Positions 11,986-25,124 of a stretch of 64,000 bases of DNA are shown in pieces (the first letter of the stretch is position 1; every line of letters begins with the position of its first letter). The translations under genes were made by a program, and so were the position numbers. Origin of the DNA: Homarus americanus (lineage: Eukaryota; Arthropoda; Malacostraca; Decapoda; Nephropidae); NCBI RefSeq assembly GCF_018991925.1, contig NW_024724368.1, forward strand, positions 6,508,687 through 6,572,686, given 5' to 3'. The notes under the pieces are model-generated. The model ran no database searches and was not told where the DNA came from. It saw nothing but the letters and a program-made list of their open reading frames with translations.

Positions 11986-12870
11986 CATGATAGCCGAACT
12001 TTACATTGTACTTCTCACCATGATAGCTCAATTTAGCTTGTACGCTACTTATCGTGATAGCTAAGTCAAGCATCTACTTATCATAAAAGCTCAGCCAAGC
12101 ACGTACTTATGATAGTCTAGCCAAGCACGTACTTATGATAGCCTAGACAAGCACGTGCTTATGATAGTTTAGCCAAGTATGTAATTATGATATCCTAGCC
12201 AAGCAATTACTTATGATAGTCTAGCCAAGCACGTACTTATGATAGTCTCGCCAAGTACGTACTTATGATAGTCTAGCCAAGTACGTACTTATGATTGTCT
12301 AGCCAAGCACGTACTTATGATAGTCTCGCCAAGTACGTACTTATGATAGTCTAGCCAAGTACGTACTTGTGATACCCTAGCCAAGCACGTGCTTATGATA
12401 GTCTAATCAAGTATGTACTTATGATAGTCTAGCCAAGCACGTACGTATGCTAGTCTAGCCAAGCACGTACTTATGATAGTCTAGCCAAGCACGTACTTTT
12501 GATAGTCTAGCCAAGCACGTACTTGTGATAGCCTAGCCAAGCACGTGCTTATGATAGTCTAGCCAAGTATGTACTTATGATAATCTAGCCAAGCACGTAC
12601 TTATGATAGTCTAGCCAAGCACGTACTTGTGATAGTCTAGCCAAGCACGTGCTTATGATAGTCTAGCCAAGTATGTACTTATGATAATCTAGCCAAGCAC
12701 GTATTTATGATAGTCTAGCCAAGCACGTACTTGTGATAGTCTAGCCAAGCACGTACTTGTGATAGTCTAGCCAAGCATGTACTTATGGTAACCTAGCCAA
12801 GCACGTACGTATGCTAGTCTAGCCAAGCACGTACGTATGCTAGTCTAGCCAAGCACGTACTTATCATGAA
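11986..12870. repeat. 26-bp tandem array, more than 30 units
   Basis: Units of the form gatagtctagccaagcacgt plus acttat, with variants (aagtatgt, gcctag, cgtacgtatgctag). Units differ at a few fixed positions and variants recur in blocks, pointing to multi-unit duplication. Confidence 0.95.
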
Positions 12871-13639
12871 AGCCTCGCAAGCACTCACCAAGACAGCCAA
12901 GCATGCATATTTTACCACACTATCGTCTCGTGCGTGTTTCATAACAAAGGCCAAGCATGCACTCTGCATACTTCACCACCACGATAGCCCCCACACCCGA
13001 AGGTCTTAATAACACTCCAACAATCCCACGCCCTTTCATGCGATAACCGACTCGTGGTAGACTAGCATACGATACCTGGAGTGACCACAGCCTTGCTAAA
13101 CATTTCGATTTCGGATGATTTTGATTAAGATAGCAATCACTTACGTCCCTGTAACAAGACGCAGAGATAATGTAATGTACTTCAAGGTCAATCATAATTA
13201 CGATACCCGATACCCCAGCTTATCATTTATAATTTACAATATACTACTTTGTAACCAAGTCATCATAACCACGACAGCTTAACATGTTACCACTATAAAA
13301 CTCCACGATATGTTAGTTTATGCTATACAGTATGCTGCGTGCCCAAAATACCATAGTCTTTCACCACGATTTCAAATTTGATATGAGCTTAGTTCACTAC
13401 ATGTTATATAATACGACCACGATAACTACATACATTCAGACACGATGACATGCTCGTATATACCAACCCATCCACCAGTCACACCGGTACGACCTGCAAC
13501 AATAACGGATATCCTTGAAAGACAAAATAGGAGCCCCTCTCTCACACCCAACCCCCCCCCCTCCCTCACACACACGCAAACACATTACTACTACTACGAC
13601 TACTACTACTTTGCTGTCACTCGGAATTGAGTATGACGA
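12871..13639. other. Intergenic, nothing recognised
   Basis: The left part retains decayed 'cacgatagc' fragments related to the preceding array. No gene. Confidence 0.55.
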
Positions 13640-14018
13640 TCATCCAGCTATGATACAATGACACGAGATATTAAATATGTCACCTTCGTTGGTGAGCTCT
13701 GAGGTGACTCGATAGGCCGATAAGAGACCAGCAGGACCGCCCGTCCACAGATGTTGCACAGATGACGATGAAAAGTATGATGAGCTGAATGTTGGATGGG
13801 CATGAGTTGATTATTTTCTATGGTGAGACAGGAGGGCAGGCGGCAACTACACATCTTGGCACTCTCTTTTCCTGATCCAGGAAGAGGGAGAGTTGCAATA
13901 ACTCGTCGATAGCCCAGTTTGTTGGATTTCGCCTTAGTAGCGTATCCATTTTGTATTGCCTTCATCCGCCAGTGTCGTCATTGGGTTCCCGCACTGGTCA
14001 CCTCTTCTGCCTATACCG
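13640..14018 (-). other. Unidentified segment before the gap
   Basis: Holds a 105-codon minus-strand frame (13648-13965) of higher GC than its surroundings. I do not recognise the product; it could be part of the repeat that the gap interrupts. No splice sites or motifs support a gene. Confidence 0.3.
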
Positions 14019-14118
14019 NNNNNNNNNNNNNNNNNNNNNNNNNNNNNNNNNNNNNNNNNNNNNNNNNNNNNNNNNNNNNNNNNNNNNNNNNNNNNNNNNN
14101 NNNNNNNNNNNNNNNNNN
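14019..14118. other. Assembly gap of 100 N
   Basis: Exactly 100 undetermined bases, a conventional placeholder length, so the true distance is unknown. Open frames that cross it are not real. Confidence 0.99.
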
Positions 14119-14179
14119 ACACAACAATCACCCTCACTCTAATAAAAGAGCCTCCGGTAATTAAGATACCCTAAATAAT

Positions 14180-14845
14180 GGGTTAATTATTGTCTGTCGA
14201 CACAGGCTCTAGACAGCCTAAACTATCCCATATATGGGTGTTTTGAGGGCCTCTTTTCTTATTCCGCCGACCCTACTGGCGGATGCTGGTCTAGGAGGTT
14301 GTCTATTGCCTGGCCGTATAGATCGTGGGTGGTAATGGACCTTTTGTGATTTGGTAACTTTTTGGAAACCATGTATGGTTGCTGTTGTTATCTGGTGGGA
14401 GTCTTTGAAGGAGTTCTTGCTCCGATCGTTCGATTTTTTGCCAGGCTCTGCTGGCCAGGGTGTGCAGCTGCTGGTTGATGGGTTTTATTTTCAGGTCTCC
14501 ATGTATCTCAGCTGTGGTTATGGTGAAGGGGTATCTCACCTGTTTGTGACGAATCTTAGGGCTTCATTTTGGACCACCTGTAATTTTAATATTTGAGTGG
14601 TGCTCATAGTATGAAGAGGTACTGCTTGGTAAGGTAATATCGGTATGATAAATGATGTCACCAGGTGGCGTTTTATTTTCTCAGGAAGAGCTTTAAAGCG
14701 GTGTAGTTTTCTCAGCTCTCTTCTTGCCTTTTCCTTCCTGATGTGGGCATGATGGGAGTTACCTGTCGTGGATATATGCAGGCCCAGGAGGGTGCCTCTG
14801 CTTTTGTATTCTATCTGGACATTATTGGTTACTAATGGTGGGTTG
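14180..14845 (-). mobile_element. LINE reverse transcriptase C-terminal remnant beside assembly gap
   Basis: Minus-strand reading gives VQIEYKSRGTLLGLHIS, HAHIRKEKARRELRKL, PEKIKRHLVTSFIIPILPY, QILKLQVVQNEALRFVTN, then after a one-base frameshift near 14540, RYPFTITTAEIH, KIKPINQQLHTLASRAWQKI and a stop near 14303. This is the post-palm region of LINE polymerases. The 3' part is cut by the N run, so its real end is unknown. Different family from the copy at 36.3 kb. Confidence 0.65.
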
Positions 14846-14849
14846 TATT

Positions 14850-16445
14850 AGCCAGTGGGTGTGGGGGAGGGAGGGGGTAAAAAAAGGGGGGGGGGAAAGA
14901 GGGAAGGGGTTGGGGATGGGTGATTGAGGGTGCGCGGTGGTGCCACATTTACACACGTGCTACTCAGGTTGTGAGAACTTTTGCTAGCAACTGCAAAACA
15001 CTACCGTACCGGTGAGGTCCGATGATTTTCCAACTGAATATTCCCATTGTCTCGCGAGGATTGGTAGGGCTGAATGTGAGACATTTCGTATTTAATTTGG
15101 TAGGCCGGAATTTGCTATTTCCTTGACAATATTGAATTACTTTGTTACAATATGACTGGAGAATGTCGGTATATCTAGAAAAGTTAAACTGTTCAGTATG
15201 TTATATTAAATGTTCCACACACCGTTGACTACAGTAACCATATAGGAATGCATTATATGTTTGGCAGAATTAGTGGATATAGTCAAGGTATAAGATTATT
15301 TTGCAACCGAATTTCGAATCTGTATTTGTATTGCTACTTCACTTTGGGCTAATGCCACATTATGTCATTCTTTATTTGTATTGGAAAATATACCATGCTG
15401 TTCCGAAACATGTGAATAGCTCCACAGTTCATATAACACATTCTTTATGTAAGATATCAGCAAATGTTGGTAGCACCAATTACGTAAATCACAATATTAA
15501 GCTGCTACAACACCGCTCACAATGTGTATTCCACATGGAGAAATGAGGCGTAGAGTTCCCATCAAGTTTCAAATTGTGTTAGTGTGGCAGCACTAACTCT
15601 GACTCGTTTCAGAGTGCCGATCACTTGTTTCGAGCACGTGGGACTAACCCCATACACGCCCAGGAATGTCTCGGGGGCATTTTTGAAACACTTCGTTTGT
15701 AGTGTCAATTTGTTTCACGCAGAAATTGTAACGGTAGTTTTCTTACCGAGTATAAAATAAAATGGATTGCGTATCTGATTTTTCTTTTTACCATGGATGC
15801 ACGTTTCAGGGACGGTCCCCCCGGCACCCACCATTCGACTGGACTGTGGCATTACCAATACTGGACTTTTTAAACCGAATGATTGTTTATCCGTATTTGA
15901 AAATCTGAGGTCCATTGTAGTCACTAAGATTTATCGAACTTTACCATACAAAACTTTCATTAATATCGTTTCAATTCATATCAGTTCCGAATCAACGAGC
16001 TTGACACTGTTCTGATCAATTGATTTGAGTATGTATCACTTTACTGAATTCCTTACCTTGTGCGTTGTGACCAAGATTTCCGCCAAAACAAACCTCATCT
16101 AATCAAACTTTGGCTGACAAAATTCTGCTTCACTCAGCTCCGTCAAAACAAACTTCATTGAATCGACCAGCCAATTAACGGAGTGGGACCCAGTTACCCG
16201 AGTGTGTGGCGGGGAAGGTTGTTAGGTACGGGGAACAATTCGGAAACCAAGTGTACATATATAGATATGACCTTTAAAGAACGCTAGATGGCTGGATGAT
16301 AGCAGGAGGAGGAACAGAAAGGAAGACTGATAAGGATAACTTGGAGGAGACTACGGAGATGGGATAGGAGGAGGAGGAGAGGAAAGAAGAGTGATACGAA
16401 AAATAGGATGATCTGAAAACAAAACAACGAAGGACAAATAAAGGC

Positions 16446-16448
<3 letters not shown>
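14850..16448. other. Intergenic, nothing recognised
   Basis: G-rich patch at 14865-14935. Several frames of 60-80 codons (15301-15546, 15715-16015) have no recognisable content. Confidence 0.5.

Positions 16449-16502
<54 letters not shown>
16449..16502. repeat. (GA)n microsatellite
   Basis: About 27 GA units. Confidence 0.97.
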
Positions 16503-16506
<4 letters not shown>

Positions 16507-16509
16507 CTC

Positions 16510-19500
16510 AGTACAAAATATCAATAAAAGACATTGATAACTTAGCTCATACAGGAATTTACACCACAAATATTGAATATTCCCCACGGAAGGGAGAGCC
16601 TTGGAGTTTGCCCCGGGTCAAGAGGTGCCAAAGGAGTCTGTGTGGTGCACAAAATGTTTCAGCGAGGACACAGACTGAATAAAACAAGGAATCGTTCGTA
16701 CCTGGCTGGAGGTTTTTATAAGTACCGTACTGTACTCTTATTTTCACATTCATCTCTAAGTTAAAAAACATGACGAAAATTATCACCCAAGGAAGAGAAC
16801 CGCGAAAAATCCAATGGAAAATAACACAATGCACTGATGGAATGCAGATCCATCGTGCCCTCTCAGCCGTGAAACACTTTCCAACAGACAATTGACAGTC
16901 TAAATCTTGTGGTCGGATGGTAACCAACGATACAGCCGCGACCTGACCTTTTTAATCAATACACTTTCTCATTTATCCAAAGCAGTACACGAACCCCCCA
17001 ACTCTAATTAACTCATTTAAGTTTATACTTAATAAGCCCCAATATTGTTGCTACTCAAGTTAACGAGACCCCCCGCAAGCAAAGCAGCCATTACCGTCTG
17101 GATTTTCCGGAAAAAAATGGTATGTCTGCGGTATAACGTGGCTGGTATATTAACAGTGGAAAGTCTAGACCCAAACTCTGACAACGACACTACCTTCCGT
17201 GAGATGACACATCACTCGAGTGCAAATATTACTACTGTTGTTGTTATTACAGGAGGAAGAATGTGTGAATGCACGCGAGAAAATAAAGAGGGAATCGGAG
17301 TGTGTTTGGTCTTGATTCCAGTCACCCTGCAATTTACAACCTAGAGGGAAATGGCTTGAAAGTGTGAATAATATTGTTAACATTATTATCATTTGCGTTG
17401 TATTCCGTGGTGATTCATGTGAACAACGAGCTTCGTAAATCAAAGCATGTAAGACAAACAGGTGCATGTTCCTTTATATGGGTATATTTACAATGTTGTG
17501 GTGTATAACCATGGTCGCTTTATGGGCAGGGAGAGCAATAAAGCACCATGGTGTTACATTAGCACTGGTTTATCACGGCGAGTCTGAACACTCGTATAAA
17601 CTGTGGTCGTAAATGTCATAAGCACGAGGCGAGATTACACAGATTACCTTATGTTTCAAAGAATCATTGGTCCCAGGGTTAAGTTACATTAGGTTACATT
17701 AAGATGAGTTTGGCAAAATCAGTTAATTTGGCTAGTTTGGGTACAGTAATATTAAGAGTAGGTAAGGTTTGATTGGGTTAGATAAAAGTTTTCCGACGAA
17801 TATTCCATATGCCGGAATGTAACATGCTGAAAAAATACTTAAAATTCAATCACAATTTAAAGAAATCATTGTCTTACATCTTCAAAAGTAAAAGAAACAT
17901 TTTATAGACAATAGACATCAGCTGTACATTTTTTCCTTGAATAACTGGACGATGTATACAGTAGCTATCTATACAGTAGGGATGTGTGCAGGTAGTAGGA
18001 ACAGGGTTGTGAGTATACCGTGTTCAGCTTGATGGTATATGCGGCACGATGGTCTGAATGCCACTGGACCAGAGACAGCTTTAATAAGGCACCAGTGTAC
18101 GTTTTATCTAGGACTGGCACCCGCTCCACCTTCCCAAATACGTGCCGAAGGTGAGGCTGTTGAACTGCCGAGTCAGGCATGAATGTGGAATAAAAACTCA
18201 CTTCTTTTTTACAGATGCTTTTTTAACCAAGTGCAAACATGTGTGGATTCCTAGAGGAACATCGAGTTACGGCCAAACTCCGAAACGTGTTTTTTGGAGG
18301 AGGATACGAGCGGATTAGTACCGCTCCTCAAAAAACAAAGTTATTATTTGAGAAGACTGTGAGGCCAAAACAGGGAAAGAGGGCAATATTGGTGCACTAG
18401 TTGCTGTTGTGTGTGACATTTAGTTACGTATTTAATTTTGTATGTTTTAGTTTGGGTTTATATTTTTATTTCATGTTGGCTGATACTTGTTGTGTATAGA
18501 TCCATATTTATTTTAACTGTTTGGTATTGAGAGTGTAGTGTAGGGACTGAACTGCTGTGTGCAAAAACCGAATTATACCTCTGAATATCAAACCGGGTAT
18601 TACCTTTACCAACACAGGCTAACTCAGCATATCTTCTTACTTGGTAGATATAATAAGAGCCAGTTAGTGTGACTCCATACGAATGAAGGCATCTACCTGA
18701 CTATAAAGACCAGCGGGGGCTTCACACAGGAGACAAGTAGGTTATTGTGGTTGCATTCGACAGGTCAGCACATAATACTTTCACCTGGACACTCGCATAT
18801 TCCAATTCTCCTCTGAATATGCCCGCCGGCCTTTCATGTGATATGTTTGGCCATAGCAGTTCACAAGTCTCAGCGTCCCGTGTTTACTCCCGCCTTCCTC
18901 TTACAACAACACAAGTTTCATGGGGATGATTTCGTATTTTCTACCTATCTCATTCTCTAAGTCATTCTCTTAACTCTCAGTCTATTATTTATTCTCGCTT
19001 GCAGCTTAAGGACAAAGAAATTCAGTAAATTCAGTGTAAATATCTTGATGCATCTCTCGCATGCATGGGACAATCAGGTTGACCGTGTTTCAAGATCTAG
19101 TAGTCTGTGAAAGCAATAGAGAAGAATATTTCGTCGCACGTTTGCCAATTCGGCAATATAATCGACCATAAAGGCGATGTTAAACAAACAATATTGTAAT
19201 CGAGACAACAATATACCTACGAACATCACCACCATCGGTTTAGCGTTCTTGTACAGCCATCTCGTTTGCTGAACCAATAAAACGTTTGTTGGTGTTGCTC
19301 TCGCTGGTAGTCAGAGAACAACACTAGATATTTACAGTTCTCTTTCGTGCTATTTTAGGATTTGAAGATGACTTTTATTTCTTCCAAATTTCCCTAAGTA
19401 TCACATTTACAAATAAAGGCTAACAACAAAACCAACAACATCGTTCACTATTTGTTTGAACAACTGCCATCAACTACTCTCCAGGATGTATTTGCTGAGA

Positions 19501-19985
19501 CATTATTCACCATCTCTATTTTTTGTTATTCCTTCTGTACTTAGGTTCTATTTGTACAGTATAACATCCATATGTAAAACTCCTCTGAAGACTTGATTAT
19601 AACCCGTATATACTGTGTATTACAAATGTTTTTGTTTTTTTATATTCATGTTTCTCGATAACGTGGCCAGTTGTGACGGTGACATAACGTATATACATGA
19701 TTTACCTGCGTATATTAAAGATTCTGATATATACATGAAGTTTAGTTTCTGGGAATTATCTCAGTGGTTTTTTTTTTCTTCAGTAAATCCACATCTGCAT
19801 CGATCACATTGGCTATGAACCTGAGCTTATGTCCCTACAAGTGTATTAAATATCATGTTCCTTTAAATGATAGACTTTTGTACAATTACAGTATGTGGGT
19901 TTCTTGATAAAAGTCAATTTGCATACGGTACTTAAATATATTTTTAGTCTCGATTTCCTGGGATAATCCAAATATGACCCAACAT
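16510..19985. other. Intergenic, nothing recognised
   Basis: Unique AT-rich sequence. The 122-codon minus frame 16559-16927 and the 99-codon plus frame 17045-17344 are the longest; I recognise neither and see no flanking exons. Confidence 0.5.
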
Positions 19986-20006
19986 TTACAGGCTGGGAAA
20001 AAAAAA

Positions 20007-20095
20007 CAAGGTGTAGGGAGGGAGGGTGATGGTGTGTGGTGTAGGGAGGGAGGGTGATGGTGTGTGGTGTAGGGAGGGAGGGTAGGGTAGGGTAG
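20007..20095. repeat. 28-bp tandem repeat, three units
   Basis: Units of ggtgtagggagggagggtga plus tggtgtgt. Confidence 0.9.
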
Positions 20096-20585
20096 AAGAA
20101 GGTGGCAGGTGATATATGGAACGTGAGAAAAATGGTATCGAGAGAGAAGTCACACGGCTCATCTATCTTCACCATGTTTATCGTTCCACTGAGCATCCAC
20201 TCCTACCTCTGCCTCCATATATTGTTCATTTAATTGCCGTCGACTAAAGTGGTACCGTACTGATTTCTGTCCTTAAAATGACTGTGGTATAAGGTTCAAC
20301 ACAGGCTACTGAGAGATAGTGTGTTCATGAAAAACAAACACTAGACTAGGCTATTTTTTTTAAACGAATTTTGCATCAGGCAGCTGCTTGTTTACCGTAC
20401 ACACCATACTAGTCCTGTGAGCTGTTGGGAAAAGGAGATAATGATACCAAGATTCTCAAAGGGTTCCCTGTAACAATGGAGTTGCCAGATGTGGGTAGAT
20501 GGGTAAGGGTTTAGGGTAATCTGAGTACCATCCAGGGACCCCATCTTTCATAGTTGATACACCTCATTTGAGCAGTTCCACTTAC

Positions 20586-20815
20586 CTGTGGGCAAAGCAC
20601 GGCCCGCGGGCCACATTTGGCCCGCCAAATTATTTCTGTGGCCCGCCACTGCATTTGGCAATCAGAAAAAAAATTCTTATTAATTACAGAAAGGACAATT
20701 TTGGAAGTTGGGTGGACATAGCAGCAATACTGGCTCGTCGCTGTTAACCTGTGGCCCGCGAAGTGTGCCACCATTCATGAAGTGGCCCTCCATCAAAAAT
20801 AATTGCCCACCCCTG
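20586..20815. mobile_element. hAT-like non-autonomous element (MITE)
   Basis: About 230 bases with inverted ends: right end (minus strand) CAGGGGTGGGCAATTATT with GGGCC nearby; left end CTGTGGGCAAAGCACGGCCC. GGCCCGC blocks lie at both sides. The CAGGGGTGGGCAA terminus is typical of hAT-superfamily repeats. The terminal bases on the left are mutated and no clear 8-bp target duplication remains. No transposase. Confidence 0.5.
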
Positions 20816-20864
20816 AAGGTTTTCATTGGACACTTGCGCCGAGTGACGTGAGCAGGCACTGGTT

Positions 20865-20919
20865 ACGTGGCCCCATTGTTGACACGAGAATATTACATGT
20901 GTCAACAATGGGGCCATGT
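20865..20919. repeat. Near-perfect hairpin
   Basis: A 21-base arm with one mismatch (20865-20885 and 20899-20919, core GGCCCCATTGTTGACAC) and a 13-base loop. A related, shorter hairpin follows at 21011-21041. Confidence 0.8.
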
Positions 20920-21010
20920 GGCCAGAGCCTTGCAGATGATACACTTCATTTGAACAGCTACACCTTGAGCAAGTTTATAAATGCACACCTGTGTAATATC
21001 GTTAGCAAGA

Positions 21011-21055
21011 CCCAGTGTTGACACGGAGGTGCAACACTGGGGCCATGTGGCCAGA
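21011..21055. repeat. Second copy of the 20.87-kb hairpin
   Basis: Arms CCCAGTGTTG / CAACACTGGG with an 11-base loop, followed by ggggccatgtggccaga as in the first copy. The two copies differ mainly in the loop. Confidence 0.65.
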
Positions 21056-21059
21056 ACCT

Positions 21060-21331
21060 GCTAGTTTTACTAGTTGATAATAACATGTTTTTTGTTAAGT
21101 ATCCCTAAACCTCTCGTCTTAAATGAGCCAAGCTTGGTGGTGTGTAAGTAATTTTAGCCTCGCATCTCCTTCGTCCGTAAAGATATTCCTCCTACCTATC
21201 TATTTGCACCAAGTTCTAACTTTTTGCCAGTTAAATGTGTAAGAGCAGGAGCTTAAATGCTTATTTGTTTATATTTTCAACATTAAACTTTGGGGGTCAC
21301 CCTGTTTACAAGATCATATCATGAGCTTAAA

Positions 21332-21371
<40 letters not shown>

Positions 21372-24142
21372 AGTCAAGTTTAATATCAGATTGGCTGAGT
21401 TAGCAGTTGGCTTATAACTCACTTTGTTACTGCCAATAAGTTCTTATGTGGCCTTGCAAGGTATGACATACAAACAATCAGATAAAAAGCGAGAACTGAT
21501 GATACTTATGGAAGGGAAAGAAAACAAGCAAATATGACAAAACCTTAAAGAAACAACAACAAAAATATGAAAAGAAACAAATTAACAAAACAATAAGTAA
21601 CAGAATATCATATGAAACAAAAACGGCAAAAATATAAATAAAATAAAAAATCTAGTAATGTAAAAAAAAAATAAAAAATAAAAAAGCCTAAGTTTAGTGT
21701 TTAATTGTTCCGCACAAAATCCAGCTGGACCCAATATTTAAGATCAATATACTGTGGAACAAATTAGCTCGCACCCTCACACAAAACATAATAAAGTGAA
21801 CGTACACCACTTCACTCTGCAACGGCTATTATTTTTGCAATCCTTGTTTGTCGTTCCGCCCAGCACAACGACCACACATTTTATGGTAATGACAGCATTT
21901 CCCTCACCCATCACAAGGAGAGTGGGGAGGCTATCGCTACAAGGATGGGAGGCAATTTTTGAAGTGATACAGATATACCGTACTCCTGCACCTTCCCAGG
22001 ACATATGGTCTATCCTGAGTGATGCTCCCACTTCTAACACCTTATGTCCTGTACACTGTGTAAGTAACGTATAATGCCTCGAGTCTTTTTTTTTCAGACT
22101 AAGGAGGAGTTACTCAATATGGCACAGTTGTACAATCAATACCCAGCCAAGCATCTACTAACAATCAGACAATTGTCCAAAATTTAACCAGAAATAATAC
22201 TGGTGAAGGAAGTTTGCGCTCAGCTGGTGGTGGAAAGTTATTGCCAGCTGTCAGAAGGTTTTATCTTCCTCTTCAATAAAGCAGCTGTGATTAATTTTAA
22301 CCTGGACAGACAACATTAAGCCACGTAAACATATCGTTATTTCCATGGCAGTCCTTTAAGCATCCAATATGAACTTACGAGTTTATTTTACCTCGACCCA
22401 CGTTAAGCTACTGGAAACATCATTAATGAGACCAGTACTGTATAAGTTATCAAGAAGTAAAGACACATTTATATAATAAACTGAACACTTGATCAACCTG
22501 GCTGTTGTGGATGAACAGGCTTGAGGTCGCCAGGGGAGAGGTAAAAGAACAGTTGTACATTTACTAAGGTAACTCTGTTGAGGCATACAAGTTATCTCGC
22601 TAGTTCGTTGCAGACTTTAAGAATTGTCAATACTAGTAAGACAAAATGAACCAAATTAATTTGCTCTTTAGCCGTGGTGAAAAATAATCTTCAATTAAAC
22701 TAGTAATTATATTTACATTATCTGCATTACACTGATATATTATTGACTTTATCTCAGCGGGGTGTTTATCTAGTACAATTTTTGAATCTGAAAACATACC
22801 TGCACCAACTTGTGGGTCACGTAAGGAGGGTTACGATATTACTACCTATCTCAAGTATTTATTTTCTGGTTTCTTTGGACTTGACATAACATCCCAACGT
22901 GTCAAGGCGTGAAAATTAGAAACCGGGTTATAATTTCCTATTTCTCATCCTGTAAAGCCTCTTTATTTTGTTTGGCTACCCAACATAACCTCGCCAAACC
23001 CAGGAACATTTTCGTCCGGTACCGAAAGTCGAAAACTATGAAAAATTAATTAATTTATATAGCAAGGAATATTAAATAAAAACATATATGTACAGTATAT
23101 GGCGCTGGGGTATATAATCCGTATGCACAAGGGCGTTTCCGTTTCATTTACGAATTATATCATTCATAAAAAAATAATAATATATAAATAAATAAAATAA
23201 AATAAATAAAAATTGTCCATATTTTTTAGGAGATGCGTGATGGAATTAATCTACGTTTTTCCGGTGGGATTTTTTTTCGTAAATACATATTTTTTCGCAT
23301 TCCCAAACCACACCGTCCACTTCGTTCACACAAGACATCAACACCCAGTATTTATTTGTCATTTTCCAAAATATACATAAGCGATATTTGTCTCATGCCT
23401 TTTTTTATTAATTTTTTTTTTACAATGATCAAGTTTTCCCTTTTCCCCCAGTCCACCACCTGGGTCAGTCTACCTCCTGTCCCCGTCCCCCGACACTGTG
23501 GCATTAATGGCTACAGTAAATGTGACCTGATATGTCTATGTAACTTTTATACCTGGTTATAAACGGCATCAAGAGAGCCTCACTCCTCTCTCCTAAAAAA
23601 ACCACCACCAAAGTATTCTTTATAATTATTCTATCTATAGCACATACAATATAACAAAATACGTATATACCGGGCAAAAATAATTAAGTCATGCTATATA
23701 TTTCATTGATAATACCGAACTCCCCCAAATATATACCGGTATTATCCTTCTTTAGAATTCTACAATAATCCCCCCACAATATACTTAACTGCAACACCGG
23801 CACAGTACAGTAGAGGCAATTCCTACGAAACGAATGGCCCGATCTTACAACAATATTCCATTAGTACAATGAATAAAAATAATATATATTGTTGTTGTGC
23901 ACCCGGTAACAAACGCTTACAAAATCTAATTACATATTCAGTGAGCTGCTTCAATAAAAAATAAAAATAAATAAATAAATAAAATAATCTTGCTGAACAA
24001 CTCTTGGGGAATAACAAGTTTTTAAGTGACTGCCAAGGGTTTAAGCCTCATGGAAACATTCTGACAAAGAAGAAAAAAAAACCAGTCACTTTTCACATGT
24101 TACTTTATATAAACTCGGAAGAAAAACCGTATGCCTAGTTAA
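21060..24142. other. Intergenic; (GT)n at 21334-21369
   Basis: AT-rich, with one GT microsatellite. A 106-codon frame at 21754-22074 is unrecognised. No RNA gene or transposon seen. Confidence 0.5.
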
Positions 24143-24447
24143 GTGTATGTATGTACCTGCTAACACATCCTGCAGGACAGTAAGCACACAACAGGTGGAG
24201 ACTAAGTGTACAGTATATTAAATCTTAACCTGATAAAAGTGGCAACATCACAAGCACCCGAGGCTGTTCATCCTATTGCCAGTTACTGTATATATATGTA
24301 TGTGTATGTATGTACCTGCTAACACATCCTGCAGGACAGTAAGCACACAACAGGTGGAGACTAAGTGTACAGTATATTAAATCTTAACCTGATAAAAGTG
24401 GCAACATCACAAGCACCCGAGGCTGTTCATCCTATTGCCAGTTACTG

Positions 24448-24460
<13 letters not shown>
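24143..24460 (+). repeat. 159-bp tandem duplication
   Basis: Two essentially identical head-to-tail copies (24143-24301, 24302-24460), each starting gtgtatgtatgtacctgcta and ending in tatatatgta. The identity implies a recent event. Confidence 0.95.
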
Positions 24461-24483
<23 letters not shown>

Positions 24484-24509
24484 TGTATGTATGTATGTAT
24501 GTATGTATC
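24455..24509. repeat. (GTAT)n microsatellite
   Basis: About 13 units at the right edge of the 159-bp duplication, which contains a short version at each unit start. Confidence 0.95.
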
Positions 24510-25124
24510 CATGCCTACCGTATGGATGTACAGCACGCAAGTATAACAACTCATCAAGATTATTATTATTTAAGTACAGTTGGCTATGTGCTTAACCAAT
24601 TTACCTGCCAACAAAAAACCTGACTCATTAGACAGCAACTAACACATGCCACATAGCAGTTACACTTGTCGTCCAAGGTCAAGGTCACATCTTTAACTCA
24701 AGTCTCAGATTTGTTCCAGTTAGTTAAGGTCCGAGCTGCGGTACTTAACGCCAAGGTCTAACTTTTCGGATGGTTAAAGACACGTACCACATAGGACTGG
24801 GTTCGTATCCCATTGAACGTATAAATAATAATAACAATAACAGCCATCAGTTGTAATACTAACAAAGAAAATAACTGATAATAAAACGAAAACAAAATTA
24901 TAAGGAACGGTAATAATATCAACACAAACCAACAAAAATACAATAATGACGTCAAATTTATCACATCACAAGTATTGCCATTTTTTTTTATACCAGCACA
25001 CAAACACACGTAAGACTATCATTAACTTGAGTGGCTGTCGGGGTAGCTTATACGTGGCGTGACTAGGCGACTGTGTAACTTCTTTTACCCAAACAACTAA
25101 GTGGTGAGTGTTGTCTGGGGAGTG

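Noticed and set aside
13919..14174. Frames spanning the N run
   Set aside because: They are open only because undetermined bases were read through.
16559..16927. 122-codon minus-strand frame
   Set aside because: No recognisable motif, no splice support, overlaps another short frame on the other strand.
18286..18338. Hairpin gttttttggaggagg / ccgctcctcaaaaaac
   Set aside because: Arms need gaps and mismatches; not better than chance in low-complexity sequence.
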